In this document: positions 1-8,904 of the stretch, piece after piece
Numbering within the stretch: position 1 is the first letter of the stretch
Layout: every line of letters begins with the position of its first letter
Source: UBA2882 sp051877575
Lineage (GTDB): Bacteria > Bacillota > Clostridia > Lachnospirales > Lachnospiraceae
Length of the DNA: 44,563 bases
NCBI GenBank assembly: GCA_051877575.1
Contig: JBJEJA010000023.1
Location: forward strand, 1-44,563
Direction of reading: 5' to 3'
Made by a program: the position numbers and the translations under genes
The notes under the pieces: model-generated
What the model was told of the DNA's origin: nothing
Databases searched by the model: none
Seen by the model: only the letters and a program-made list of their open reading frames with translations

Positions 1-1379
1 ACATGTACCGTCTGGGCGAACTGATCCACGGCACGCACCCGCTTCAGTTCATATCCGTTCCCGCACAGATATTTCAGATCTCTTGCCAGAGTAGCCGGAT
101 CACAGCTCACATAAACGATCCGCTCCGGTCGCATTTTGACCATGGTGTTCAGGCACTTTTCATCACAGCCTTTTCTGGGCGGATCCACAACGATAACATC
201 CGCTTTGATCTGCTCCTTTTCATATTTTTCCGGCAGAACTTCCTCTGCCTTTCCCACAAAGAATTCCGCATTTTCAATATGATTGATGGCTGCATTTTCT
301 CTTGCATTATCAATAGCCTGGGGAATAATCTCCACTCCGTAGACCTTCCCCGCCTTTTTTGCCAGAAATAGGGAGATGGTTCCGATACCGCAGTACAGAT
401 CCCAAACCGTTTCCCTGCCGGATAAGTTAGCATATTCTAACGCAAGGCCATACAATTTTGTTGTCTGTACGGGATTAACCTGATAAAAAGACAGCGGCGA
501 AATCCGGAATGCGATATCACCGATATAATCGGTGATATAACCTTTTCCATACAGGACATCAAAACTGTCTCCCATAATGACATTGGTGTCCTTTATATTG
601 GAGCTGATACAAATGCTGGTAATGCGTGGGGTTTCTCCGTTTTCACTCAAATCCAACGCCAACAGATGATCCGTAAATTCTTTAGCCTTCGGAAAAGTTT
701 TTCCGTTGATGACCAGACAAACCATCACTTCACCTGTGGCAAATCCGCATCGGATCAGTACATGACGCACCAGTCCCTTATGCAGGCCTTCATCATAAGC
801 AGGAATGTGATTTTCCTCCATAAATGCCAGCACCGCCTCCAGGATTTTGCGGTTAGCGGTTACCCCCAGCTTACAATCTGTATTGGCAATGATGGAATGG
901 GTCCTTCCGGCATAAAAGCCTGCGATCAGCTTTCCTTCTTTATTTGTCCCCACCGGATATTGCGCCTTATTCCGATAATGAAAGGGATCATTCATTCCCA
1001 CAATGGGCTCCATGACGTTTTCGATTTCTTTTTCCGAAAATCCGCCGATACGCACCAGATCATGAAAGACTTTTCTTTCTTTAAAACGAAGCTGTTCTTC
1101 ATAAGACATCGCCTGCATCTGGCAGCCGCCGCAGACCTTGGCATACTCACAAAGAGGCTGTACGCGAAAAGGAGAAGGCACAATGACCTTCTCTAATCTG
1201 GCATAGGCATAGTTTTTCTTAGCCTTCATAATTTTTGCTTCTACGGTGTCTCCGATCACGGCATCCTTAATAAACAGCGTATAACCGTTTACTTTGCCGA
1301 TACCTTCTCCGTCCATACCGGCATCTTCTATGGTTACGGTGATTCTGTCATTTTTCTGATAAACACTTTTTTCGCTCAT
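1..1379 (-). CDS. rlmD: 23S rRNA (uracil-5-)-methyltransferase, RlmD/RumA family (3' end cut by window)
   Basis: This enzyme transfers a methyl group from S-adenosylmethionine to C5 of uridine in 23S rRNA (RlmCD/RumA family). Reading from the ATG at 1379 there is an N-terminal TRAM-like RNA-binding domain (about residues 1-60), an iron-sulfur cysteine set (Cx5CxxC in LCEYAKVCGGC and a later NTDCKLG cysteine), the SAM motif DLYCGIGT, DPPRKG, and the nucleophile cysteine in SCDPATLARD. The frame is open to the window edge and stops in FAQTVHV, so only the last few residues, including the expected glutamate after HV, are missing. It is the third gene of a minus-strand operon, 13 bases after yhaM. 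RlmD-only versus dual-specificity RlmCD cannot be decided here; Gram-positives often use one dual enzyme. Confidence 0.93.
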   Translation of the reverse strand, partial: MSEKSVYQKNDRITVTIEDAGMDGEGIGKVNGYTLFIKDAVIGDTVEAKIMKAKKNYAYARLEKVIVPSPFRVQPLCEYAKVCGGCQMQAMSYEEQLRFKERKVFHDLVRIGGFSEKEIENVMEPIVGMNDPFHYRNKAQYPVGTNKEGKLIAGFYAGRTHSIIANTDCKLGVTANRKILEAVLAFMEENHIPAYDEGLHKGLVRHVLIRCGFATGEVMVCLVINGKTFPKAKEFTDHLLALDLSENGETPRITSICISSNIKDTNVIMGDSFDVLYGKGYITDYIGDIAFRISPLSFYQVNPVQTTKLYGLALEYANLSGRETVWDLYCGIGTISLFLAKKAGKVYGVEIIPQAIDNARENAAINHIENAEFFVGKAEEVLPEKYEKEQIKADVIVVDPPRKGCDEKCLNTMVKMRPERIVYVSCDPATLARDLKYLCGNGYELKRVRAVDQFAQTVH

Positions 1380-1392
1380 AATTCATCCCAAA

Positions 1393-2337
1393 TCAATTCA
1401 TTTTCGTGGCACGCACATTGCTTTCGAGCATACGGTTATAGCCAAGCCAACCCGTTTCGTTAGTGCTTTCTAACAGTTCTGTAAAGGTTTCCATCTTGGC
1501 ATCCGTATTATCCGCAAAATTTAAAGCCTCTGCCTCAACTAATGCAGGCTTCTTGGGTGATCCGTATTCCAATTCACCGTGATGCGCCAGAATGCAGTGC
1601 TTCAATTCTCCCAAAAGTGTAACGGGAAAGCCCGGAATTTCCTTTGCCGCATCCGATACCATCTCACTGCCGATCACAATATGTCCCAAAAGATTTCCCA
1701 TATCGGTGTAATCGTTCTCGGGAAAAGGAGAGAGCTCCTTTGTTTTTCCGATATCGTGGCAGATTGCGGCTGTCAGCAGCAGATCTCTCTTTAAGATCGG
1801 ATATTGTGTACAATAATAGTCACACAGCTTTGTGACGCTTAGGGTATGCTCCAACAAACCTCCTACAAATCCGTGATGAACGGTTTTTGCCGCCGAAGAA
1901 TTACAAAATCTCTTTGCAAAATCTTGATCTTCCACGAAAATCTTTTCCAGCAGTTTTTTACAATAAGGATTTTCCAAAGATGCGATCAGCGCCTTCAATT
2001 CCTGATACATCTTTCCGATGTCCTTTTTGGAAATGGGCAGATATTCCGCAGGATTGTATTCCCCTTCTTCACAGCGGCGGATTCTTTTTACATTGACCTG
2101 ACATGCTCCCTGAAAAGATACGATATCTCCGTAAACTTCTATAAAATCCAATGCATCAAAATCACCGATTCCCATGTTGTTGGGATCCCAGATCTTGGCA
2201 TCCATCGTCCCCGTCTTATCCTGCAGAATAACCGTCTCGTACGGCTTCCCGTTTTTCGTCACGGCCGATTGTTTAAATTTGCAAAGATAAATATCATATA
2301 CCCGGTCTCCGTCTTTGTAATCTTTTAAGTATTTCAT
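1393..2337 (-). CDS. yhaM: 3'-5' exoribonuclease YhaM family
   Basis: A 314-residue protein with an N-terminal OB-fold (about residues 1-95, including the IWDPN segment) and a metal-dependent HD domain (about 150-300). The HD motifs are visible: HHGFVGGLLEHT, then AAICHDIGKTKEL, and a later histidine pair in CILAHHGELEYG. This layout and length match the YhaM/Cbf1 family, which degrades RNA (and DNA in vitro) from the 3' end in the cytoplasm. The ATG overlaps the stop of the upstream HtrA-like gene in an ATGA arrangement at 2334-2337, suggesting translational coupling. The rRNA methyltransferase follows at once, so RNA processing and modification share a transcript. No key residue looks lost. 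Confidence 0.93.
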   Translation of the reverse strand: MKYLKDYKDGDRVYDIYLCKFKQSAVTKNGKPYETVILQDKTGTMDAKIWDPNNMGIGDFDALDFIEVYGDIVSFQGACQVNVKRIRRCEEGEYNPAEYLPISKKDIGKMYQELKALIASLENPYCKKLLEKIFVEDQDFAKRFCNSSAAKTVHHGFVGGLLEHTLSVTKLCDYYCTQYPILKRDLLLTAAICHDIGKTKELSPFPENDYTDMGNLLGHIVIGSEMVSDAAKEIPGFPVTLLGELKHCILAHHGELEYGSPKKPALVEAEALNFADNTDAKMETFTELLESTNETGWLGYNRMLESNVRATKMN

Positions 2338-3656
2338 TTTCTCAATTCCTCCGGTTTTATTTCTCCCTCAATCTCTATATATCTTTCTCCGTTAAAACGT
2401 TTTACTCTAAAGGATACCGTCAATTCTGCCCGCATGGTCTGCATGGCTTTTTCGTAGTCGGAGCGCCCGCGGATTTCTGTGTTACCCAACTGGATAATGA
2501 CATCTCCGTTAGATACACCGCCGTTCATTGCCGGAGATCCGGCATCCACTTCCGTCACATATATTCCGTAGGGGATTCCCAGTTCCGTATGAATTTCATC
2601 TGACACTTCCGCTCCGTGTACTCCGAGATAAAGACGTCTGTCTCCGTTGGAAAGCTGTTCGATCAGATCCTTAATATCGGAAATCCCGAAACACGCCAGC
2701 AACGCTCCGCTGGCACTGGCCGCAGACTCCTTCGTAATAATGCCCAGTATCTGACCCGAGGTATTAATAATAATTCCGCTGGCATTTTTTTCACTACCGG
2801 TCATATCGGTAGTAAGCACATCATAACTGTAATCGGCATAGGTAATGCTTTTCTGATTGGATGTCACTATCCCGTAACAGATAGAACCGCTCTGACCAAG
2901 AGGACTTCCCACTGCAATGACCGGTCGTCCCACAATGGAAGGCGAGTTGGAATTTCCCAGTTTTGCAACCGAAATGCTGTTCCTGTCCTCCTCTGAAACA
3001 GAACTGTCGGGAATCGTAAAAATTGCCAGTCCGGTATTGGAATCGCTTTGCCTCAATTCCGCTTCCAGTCTTTTCTGATTGGGCAGCGTTACGGTATAAG
3101 TCTCCGCATCGGGCAAGCCGTTTAAATCCGCTAATATATACCACTGGGTATCATTCTGCGCTACGATCACGCCGGAGGTCTCATTTACATTTTCCACCTG
3201 ATTCTGAAACCAGTCCGTTTCCTTTGACACACCGGTCACGGTTACAACAGACTTAGATGCTTCTGTCGCAATCTGGTATAGTTGATCATATATGGACTGA
3301 TAGGTCTGCATCACAAGTTGCTCATTGCTAATTTCCTGCTTTACCTGTTCACTGATCTGCTCCTCCACCGTACTCTCTTCCAACGCATGTTCTTCCGTCA
3401 GAAGTTCCTCTGTCAAAAGCTCTTCCGGTGCCGTTTCCTCTTCTTCCTCAGGAAACTCTACCTTGGTGATCTCTTCCGGAGACAGCCAGTTACTGATGAC
3501 CGGCTCCAACAATAGAAAAGTAAGACAGGCAATCCCTCCGAATATAACTGCACTGCACACGGTAATCATTGTCTTGCGAAAAAGCTTCTTTTTATTAATA
3601 GGTCTTTCTTTTATGGTTTCGTTCACAAAGGAATAAGGTTCTTTTTCTTCCATCAT
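2334..3656 (-). CDS. Membrane-anchored HtrA-like trypsin-fold protein with PDZ domain, probable pseudoprotease
   Basis: This 440-residue protein has a cytoplasmic N-terminus, one membrane segment (about residues 29-51), a glutamate-rich linker (60-108), a trypsin-like fold (about 125-330) and one C-terminal PDZ domain (about 342-425, GDVIIQLGNTEIRGRSDYE). This is the HtrA/DegP plan for an extracytoplasmic quality-control protease. Aligned by eye, the catalytic residues are not conserved: the TNNHV histidine position reads ADLNG (Asn179), the TDLAV aspartate reads TGLAI (Gly209), and GNSGGP reads NASGII (Ala292, with Ser293 one residue on). It is therefore probably inactive and acts by binding, although an atypical site cannot be excluded. 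The start at 3656 has a good AAGGGG site. It heads the operon with yhaM and rlmD. Confidence 0.86.
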   Translation of the reverse strand: MMEEKEPYSFVNETIKERPINKKKLFRKTMITVCSAVIFGGIACLTFLLLEPVISNWLSPEEITKVEFPEEEEETAPEELLTEELLTEEHALEESTVEEQISEQVKQEISNEQLVMQTYQSIYDQLYQIATEASKSVVTVTGVSKETDWFQNQVENVNETSGVIVAQNDTQWYILADLNGLPDAETYTVTLPNQKRLEAELRQSDSNTGLAIFTIPDSSVSEEDRNSISVAKLGNSNSPSIVGRPVIAVGSPLGQSGSICYGIVTSNQKSITYADYSYDVLTTDMTGSEKNASGIIINTSGQILGIITKESAASASGALLACFGISDIKDLIEQLSNGDRRLYLGVHGAEVSDEIHTELGIPYGIYVTEVDAGSPAMNGGVSNGDVIIQLGNTEIRGRSDYEKAMQTMRAELTVSFRVKRFNGERYIEIEGEIKPEELRK

Positions 3657-3724
3657 GTGCTTCCCCTTCTATTATCTGTTTCACTTTTTATCGGTGTTTC
3701 TTTACTACCGGATCATACAGTTTC

Positions 3725-3753
3725 AGTATATCGGATGCGGCATTTCTTGTAAA
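3725..3753 (-). promoter_or_regulatory. SigA-type promoter for the HtrA-like/yhaM/rlmD operon
   Basis: On the minus strand TTTACA (3748-3753) and TATACT (3725-3730) are separated by 17 bases. The predicted start lies about 60 bases upstream of the ATG at 3656. Confidence 0.7.
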
Positions 3754-3779
3754 GGTTCGTAGTATTTTTTTCAGATGTA

Positions 3780-3788
3780 TGCTATACT
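3780..3788 (+). promoter_or_regulatory. Extended -10 promoter placing the mutS2 transcription start on its ATG
   Basis: TGC followed by TATACT forms an extended -10 element ending at 3788. A start 6-7 bases downstream falls on the ATG at 3795, which has no Shine-Dalgarno sequence. The -35 position (around 3760-3765) is poor, as is tolerated by extended -10 promoters. Confidence 0.6.
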
Positions 3789-3794
3789 TTTCTC

Positions 3795-6182
3795 ATGAAT
3801 AAGAAAGCATTTAAAATATTAGAATTTGATAAGATAACAGAGCAGCTGGCCTCCCATGCCGACTCCGAGCCGGGGCGGAATCTATGTCTGAAAATTACTC
3901 CCAAAACCGATCCTGAACAGATCCGTCTTTATCAGAAACAGACCGGAGATGCCCTGAGCCGTCTCTTAAGGAACGGTTCCACTTCTTTCGGCAGCAACAG
4001 GGATGTCAGCTATATTACAAAGCACCTTTCCATCGGCGGGAACCTGAATGCCGAGGAGCTGCTTTTACTGGCGGGGATGCTGGAAAATGTAGCAAGGGTC
4101 AAACAATACGGCCGTACCAGCAATCCTGACGGCGAATCTCCTTCTGACGGACATGACAGTCTGACGGAATTTTTTGATGAACTGGAACCCCTGACCAATT
4201 TAAGCACTGAGGTTCGTCGCTGTATTCCGGGTCCGGACGAGTTTGCGGATGACGCTTCTCCCGCCTTAAAAGATATCCGCCGTAAAATAAACGGAACGGG
4301 AGAACAGATTCATTCCCAGCTTATTTCCATGGTAAACGGATCTCTCAGAAGCTATCTGATGGATGCGGTGGTTACCATGAGGGATAACCGCTATTGCCTT
4401 CCTGTTAAGGCTGAATACAAGAATCAGGTGCCCGGTATGGTTCACGATCAGTCCTCTACCGGTTCCACTTTGTTTATTGAACCTGCCTCTATTGTGGAAT
4501 TGAACAACCGGTTAAAGGAACTTGCCTCCATGGAAAAGGAAGAAATTGAAGCAATTCTGGCTACTCTTTCTGCCTCTTTTATGCCTTATGCCGAAACCAT
4601 CGCAAACAACGGTCGGTTAATGACAAGATTAGACTTTATTTTTGCAAAAGGGCGTCTGGCATTGGAACAAAATGCCACGGAACCGATTTTTTCGGAAGAC
4701 GGCGGCATTCGAATCCGCCGGGGCAGACATCCTTTGCTGAATCCGAAAACTGTAGTCCCTATTGATATTCGTCTCGGAGAGGATTTTCACCAGCTCATTA
4801 TTACCGGTCCCAACACCGGCGGAAAAACCGTCTCTCTGAAAACGGTGGGACTTTTTACCCTGATGGGGCAGGCAGGACTTCATATTCCGGCCCTCGACCG
4901 CAGCGAGTTAAGGGTATTTAAAAATGTATTTGCGGATATCGGAGATGAACAGAGTATCGAACAGTCTCTGTCCACCTTTTCATCGCATATGAAAAACATC
5001 GTATTTATGTTAAAAGAGGCTGACTGTCATAGTCTCTGCCTCTTTGATGAACTTTGTGCCGGAACCGATCCCACGGAAGGTGCAGCCCTGGCCATTTCCA
5101 TATTATCCACGCTTCATAAAAGAGGGGTATATACAATGGCCACCACTCATTACAGCGAATTGAAGCTCTATGCGCTATCCTCGGACGGGGTGGAAAACGC
5201 AAGCTGTGAATTTGATGTGGAAACACTTTCCCCCACCTACCGGCTTTTAATCGGTATCCCCGGAAAAAGTAATGCTTTTGCCATTTCCGGAAAGCTGGGT
5301 CTCCCTTCATCAATCATTGAAGAGGCAAAGACCCAGTTATCCAAAGAGGATAACAGCTTTGAGGATATTATTTCCGACCTGGAGAAAAGCCGTCTGACTA
5401 TTGAAAAAGAACAGTTGGAAATTGCTTCTTATAAAGAAGAGATCAAAGTCTTAAAAGAACAGCTATTACAAAAGCAGGAAAAAGTAGATGCTGCCAGAGA
5501 CCGCATTATCAGAGAAGCAACAGAAGAGGCCCGTGATATCCTGCAGGAAGCAAAAGACGTTGCAGATGAAACAATCCGTAATTTCCACAAATACGGCACA
5601 GCTACTCCTATGCAGGAAATGGAAAAACAACGGCAAAAAGTAGGTGCAAAAATTGCGGAGAAAAACGAAAAGCTGACTTTAAAACCTAAAACTCCGAAAG
5701 GCCCGGGACTTTCCGCCGATTCCGTCAAACCGGGAGAAAAAGTCCGTGTTCTTTCTATGGGTGTGGACGGGATTATCGCTTCCAAACCGGATAATAAAGG
5801 AAACCTTTTTGTCCAGTGCGGTATTATAAAATCGAAAGTCAATATCAAAGATCTGGCTCCCGCCATGGAGGAAGAAATCAAAGTTCCTAAGCTGGTGCGG
5901 TCCCATTCATCCAAGATCAAAGTGGCAAAATCCGCTTCCATTTCCCCCGAGATCAATTTGCTGGGAATGACCTGCGATGAAGCCATTGCGGTTTTGGATA
6001 AATATCTGGATGATGCCTATATCGCGCATTTGCCCAGCGTCCGCATTGTGCACGGCAAAGGGACCGGTGCTCTGCGGAAAGCGGTTTCAGACCATTTACG
6101 ACGCCAATCCTACATTGCCTCTTTCCGTCTCGGCGAATTCGGAGAAGGCGATGCAGGTGTTACAATAGCAGAATTTAAATAG
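3795..6182 (+). CDS. mutS2: MutS2 family ATPase/endonuclease
   Basis: A 795-residue MutS2, a family implicated in suppression of recombination and, more recently, in rescue of collided ribosomes. After the core/clamp region there is a Walker A motif (GPNTGGKT, about residue 338), Walker B (CLFDELCAGTDP, about 415), a long coiled coil (about 510-610) and a C-terminal Smr domain (about 718-795). The Smr domain keeps HGKGTG, but the usual LDLRG motif reads INLLG, so the LDxR nuclease motif is altered. The N-terminus (MNKKAFKILEFDKI) is canonical, so the start at 3795 is secure although no ribosome-binding site precedes it. The response-regulator gene starts 20 bases after the stop and may be cotranscribed. 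Confidence 0.95.
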   Translation: MNKKAFKILEFDKITEQLASHADSEPGRNLCLKITPKTDPEQIRLYQKQTGDALSRLLRNGSTSFGSNRDVSYITKHLSIGGNLNAEELLLLAGMLENVARVKQYGRTSNPDGESPSDGHDSLTEFFDELEPLTNLSTEVRRCIPGPDEFADDASPALKDIRRKINGTGEQIHSQLISMVNGSLRSYLMDAVVTMRDNRYCLPVKAEYKNQVPGMVHDQSSTGSTLFIEPASIVELNNRLKELASMEKEEIEAILATLSASFMPYAETIANNGRLMTRLDFIFAKGRLALEQNATEPIFSEDGGIRIRRGRHPLLNPKTVVPIDIRLGEDFHQLIITGPNTGGKTVSLKTVGLFTLMGQAGLHIPALDRSELRVFKNVFADIGDEQSIEQSLSTFSSHMKNIVFMLKEADCHSLCLFDELCAGTDPTEGAALAISILSTLHKRGVYTMATTHYSELKLYALSSDGVENASCEFDVETLSPTYRLLIGIPGKSNAFAISGKLGLPSSIIEEAKTQLSKEDNSFEDIISDLEKSRLTIEKEQLEIASYKEEIKVLKEQLLQKQEKVDAARDRIIREATEEARDILQEAKDVADETIRNFHKYGTATPMQEMEKQRQKVGAKIAEKNEKLTLKPKTPKGPGLSADSVKPGEKVRVLSMGVDGIIASKPDNKGNLFVQCGIIKSKVNIKDLAPAMEEEIKVPKLVRSHSSKIKVAKSASISPEINLLGMTCDEAIAVLDKYLDDAYIAHLPSVRIVHGKGTGALRKAVSDHLRRQSYIASFRLGEFGEGDAGVTIAEFK

Positions 6183-6202
6183 GATTCAAACAGGAGGTAT
6201 TT

Positions 6203-6919
6203 ATGGTTAATAAGCAAAAAATTTTAATTGTAGATGATGATGAAAATATCGCAGAATTGATTTCTCTTTATCTGACAAAAGAATGTTTTGAAACATCCAT
6301 TGTTTATGACGGCGAATCTGCACTGGAAGCAGTAAAGACCTTTGAACCGAACCTGATCTTGCTGGATCTGATGCTGCCGGGCATTGACGGCTATCAGGTC
6401 TGCCGCGAGGTACGTGCATCATCCCAGGTTCCCATTATCATGCTATCCGCCAAGGGAGAAATCTTCGACAAAGTATTGGGTTTGGAGCTGGGTGCGGACG
6501 ATTATATGGAAAAACCATTTGACAGCAAGGAACTGGTTGCCCGGGTAAAAGCTGTGTTGCGGCGCTATAAACCTGCCCCTGCCGCTACCCAGGAAAGCAC
6601 ATCCGCTTCTCCCAAAATAAAAATAGCCGAGTATCCGGACCTGACAATCAATCTGACCAACTATTCCGTTATTTATAAAGGAAAAACCATTGAAATGCCT
6701 CCGAAGGAACTGGAACTTTTATATTTTCTTGCTTCCTCACCCAATCAGGTATTTACCAGAGAGCAGCTTCTGGATCAGATCTGGGGATACGAATATATCG
6801 GAGACACCCGCACCGTGGATGTTCATATCAAACGTCTCCGCGAGAAAATCCGCGACCACGAATCCTGGAGACTGTCCACTGTCTGGGGAATCGGCTATAA
6901 ATTTGAGGTACATTCATGA
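6203..6919 (+). CDS. OmpR/PhoB-family response regulator
   Basis: A 238-residue two-domain response regulator. The receiver domain (residues 5-120) has the acidic pair DD at 11-12, the phosphoacceptor Asp55 in LLDLMLPG, the switch Ser/Thr region (MLSAKGE) and the conserved lysine in MEKPFDSKE. A winged-helix DNA-binding domain follows (about 140-236; TREQLLDQIWGYEYIGDTRTVDVHIKRLR is the recognition region, split here only by position). An AGGAGG site lies just before the ATG. It overlaps the kinase gene by four bases (ATGA), so the two form a two-component system. Stimulus and target genes cannot be told from the sequence. Confidence 0.95.
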   Translation: MVNKQKILIVDDDENIAELISLYLTKECFETSIVYDGESALEAVKTFEPNLILLDLMLPGIDGYQVCREVRASSQVPIIMLSAKGEIFDKVLGLELGADDYMEKPFDSKELVARVKAVLRRYKPAPAATQESTSASPKIKIAEYPDLTINLTNYSVIYKGKTIEMPPKELELLYFLASSPNQVFTREQLLDQIWGYEYIGDTRTVDVHIKRLREKIRDHESWRLSTVWGIGYKFEVHS

Positions 6920-8343
6920 AAAAAACAATATATCTGAAATTTCTTCTTGCATATATCATATTCGGCTGTTTCGGATTTGTTGCCGTGGCAACCTTTTCCT
7001 CGTCTCTGACACTGGAGCATGAGACCCGGGAAACCGCAGAAATGCTCTATGAGGAAGCCTCCCTCATTGCCAAAACCTATGCAAGCGATCTGTATAACAA
7101 CCAGATTACCATTGAAAATGCTTACGGACAATTAAATGCCCTGGCCACATATTTATCCTCTTCCACCTCCATATGGATTGTTAACCCTTCCGGTACGGTA
7201 GTCGTAAATTCGCTGGAGATGCCCGATGTTTCCAATCCGAAAGTGATTGAAAATTTCGACCCTGCAATTACGGCAGATTCCTATTACATCAGAAGTGACT
7301 TTTTCGGAGAATTTGACGAAGAGATGCTGAGTGTATATACACCGATCACCTCCAACTATAAAATCAAAGGTTATGTGGTCATCCACCAGCCTATGCGTGA
7401 ACTGCGTCAGAGAAGCGACGGTTACCTGAGTATTACTTACATTACATTGGTCGTCCTCATTTTTCTGTCGCTGATTATCCTTTTGTTCTTCACGGAGATT
7501 TTTTACATCCCCCTGAAAAAAATCATTCATGCCACAGAGCAATATGCCGCAGGTAATATGCACTACGAATTTTCAATTGACAGCAACGATGAAATGGGTT
7601 ACCTTGCCGCAACGCTCAATTACATGGCAAGTGAAATCGCACGCTCGGAAGATAACCAGAAAAAATTCGTGGCGAATGTCTCTCATGATTTCCGTTCTCC
7701 GCTGACCTCCATCCGCGGCTATCTGGAAGCCATGATCGACGGTACCATTCCTCCCGAGATGCACGAAAAATATTTAAACATTGTGTTAAACGAAACGGAC
7801 AGGCTGACCAAACTGACCAATTCTCTGTTGACACTGAATAATCTGAATACCACCGGTATGGTTTTGGAAATGTCGGATTTTGATATTAATCAGGTCATCC
7901 GCAATACGGTTGCCACTTTCGAAGGCACCTGCAAAGAGAAAGCAATCCAGATCTCCCTTATCCTGACCGGAGATGTGATGATGGTACATGCCGATATGAC
8001 ACGAATCCAACAGGTTCTGTATAATCTGTTAGATAATGCTATCAAATTTTCTCACAATAACTCGACCATTACGATCGAAACCCGCGAAAAGCATAATAAA
8101 CTGTTTGTTTCCGTCAAGGACACCGGTATCGGTATTCCGAAAGACAGCCTGAAACTGATTTTTGACCGTTTCTACAAAACAGACCTCTCCCGTGGCAAAG
8201 ATAAGAAAGGCACCGGTCTGGGCCTTTCCATCACAAAAGAAATCATTCACTCCCACGGAGAGAACATCAACGTCATCAGCACGGAAGGTGTGGGTTCCGA
8301 ATTTATCTTCACTCTGGCAGAATCGGATGTGGATGAGGATTAA
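6916..8343 (+). CDS. Membrane sensor histidine kinase (HisKA/HATPase)
   Basis: A 475-residue kinase with two membrane segments (about residues 8-30 and 171-193) that flank an extracellular sensor region of about 140 residues. A HAMP domain follows (about 195-245), then the dimerization/phosphoacceptor helix with His257 (NVSHDFRSPL). The catalytic domain has an N box (NLLDNAIKFS), a D/G1 box (VKDTGIGIP), an F box (FDRFYKTD) and a G2 box (GTGLGLSI). It is complete and has all the catalytic boxes. The ATGA overlap with the regulator gene argues for a fixed stoichiometry. The sensor region looks PAS/Cache-like (SIWIVNPSGTVVVNS), but the ligand is unknown. Confidence 0.95.
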   Translation: MKKTIYLKFLLAYIIFGCFGFVAVATFSSSLTLEHETRETAEMLYEEASLIAKTYASDLYNNQITIENAYGQLNALATYLSSSTSIWIVNPSGTVVVNSLEMPDVSNPKVIENFDPAITADSYYIRSDFFGEFDEEMLSVYTPITSNYKIKGYVVIHQPMRELRQRSDGYLSITYITLVVLIFLSLIILLFFTEIFYIPLKKIIHATEQYAAGNMHYEFSIDSNDEMGYLAATLNYMASEIARSEDNQKKFVANVSHDFRSPLTSIRGYLEAMIDGTIPPEMHEKYLNIVLNETDRLTKLTNSLLTLNNLNTTGMVLEMSDFDINQVIRNTVATFEGTCKEKAIQISLILTGDVMMVHADMTRIQQVLYNLLDNAIKFSHNNSTITIETREKHNKLFVSVKDTGIGIPKDSLKLIFDRFYKTDLSRGKDKKGTGLGLSITKEIIHSHGENINVISTEGVGSEFIFTLAESDVDED

Positions 8344-8408
8344 ATCAAGACTTTTAATAACGGACGGAGCTGGTTTTATCCGATCTTGCGGCTATTTCTG
8401 CCTCCACA

Positions 8409-8903
8409 CTAATTTTTCCAGTGAAGCCTGTGAAGCTCTCCTTCCAACTGCATGGATTCAAAATTCTGCTGCCGCAGCGCTTCATACAACACGATCGCCA
8501 CGGAATTGGACAAATTCAAGGATCGGATCGCCGGCTCCATGGGGATACGGATACAGGTTTCTTCATGTTCCACCAGTATTTCCTCCGGTATTCCGGCACT
8601 TTCTTTTCCAAACATAATATAATCATCCGGTCCGAACTTCACATCCGAATAAACATGTTTTGCTTTTGTTGTCGCCATCCAGATTTTTACACCGGGATGC
8701 TCTTTCTGAAATTCCTCAAAATTCATATAAGTATGGACATCCAGATCTTTCCAGTAGTCCATGCCTGCTCTTTTTAACGCCTTTTCACTGAGGCTGAATC
8801 CCAGGGGCTCAATCAGGTGCAGGCTGGTTCCCGTTGCCACGCAGGTTCTGCCGATATTGCCTGTATTTGCCGGGATTTCCGGCTGGTGTAATACAATGTG
8901 CAT
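8409..8903 (-). CDS. trmL: tRNA (cytidine/uridine(34)-2'-O)-methyltransferase TrmL
   Basis: A 164-residue SPOUT methyltransferase that 2'-O-methylates the wobble nucleotide of certain tRNA-Leu species using SAM. The N-terminus HIVLHQPEIPANTGNIGRTC and the knotted C-terminal motifs FGKESAGIP and SLNLSNSVAIVLYEAL are diagnostic of TrmL/YibK. The length is normal for the family. It is the last gene of the minus-strand unit, starting one base after the aminotransferase stop, with a GGGGAAAG ribosome-binding site inside that gene. It converges with the histidine kinase gene across 65 bases in which I see no clear terminator. Confidence 0.95.
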   Translation of the reverse strand: MHIVLHQPEIPANTGNIGRTCVATGTSLHLIEPLGFSLSEKALKRAGMDYWKDLDVHTYMNFEEFQKEHPGVKIWMATTKAKHVYSDVKFGPDDYIMFGKESAGIPEEILVEHEETCIRIPMEPAIRSLNLSNSVAIVLYEALRQQNFESMQLEGELHRLHWKN

Positions 8904-8904
8904 T

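Noticed and set aside
3..371. Plus-strand open frames overlapping the rRNA methyltransferase and many others across the window
   Set aside because: They are antisense shadows of well-supported genes with conserved motifs and have no ribosome-binding sites or family resemblance.
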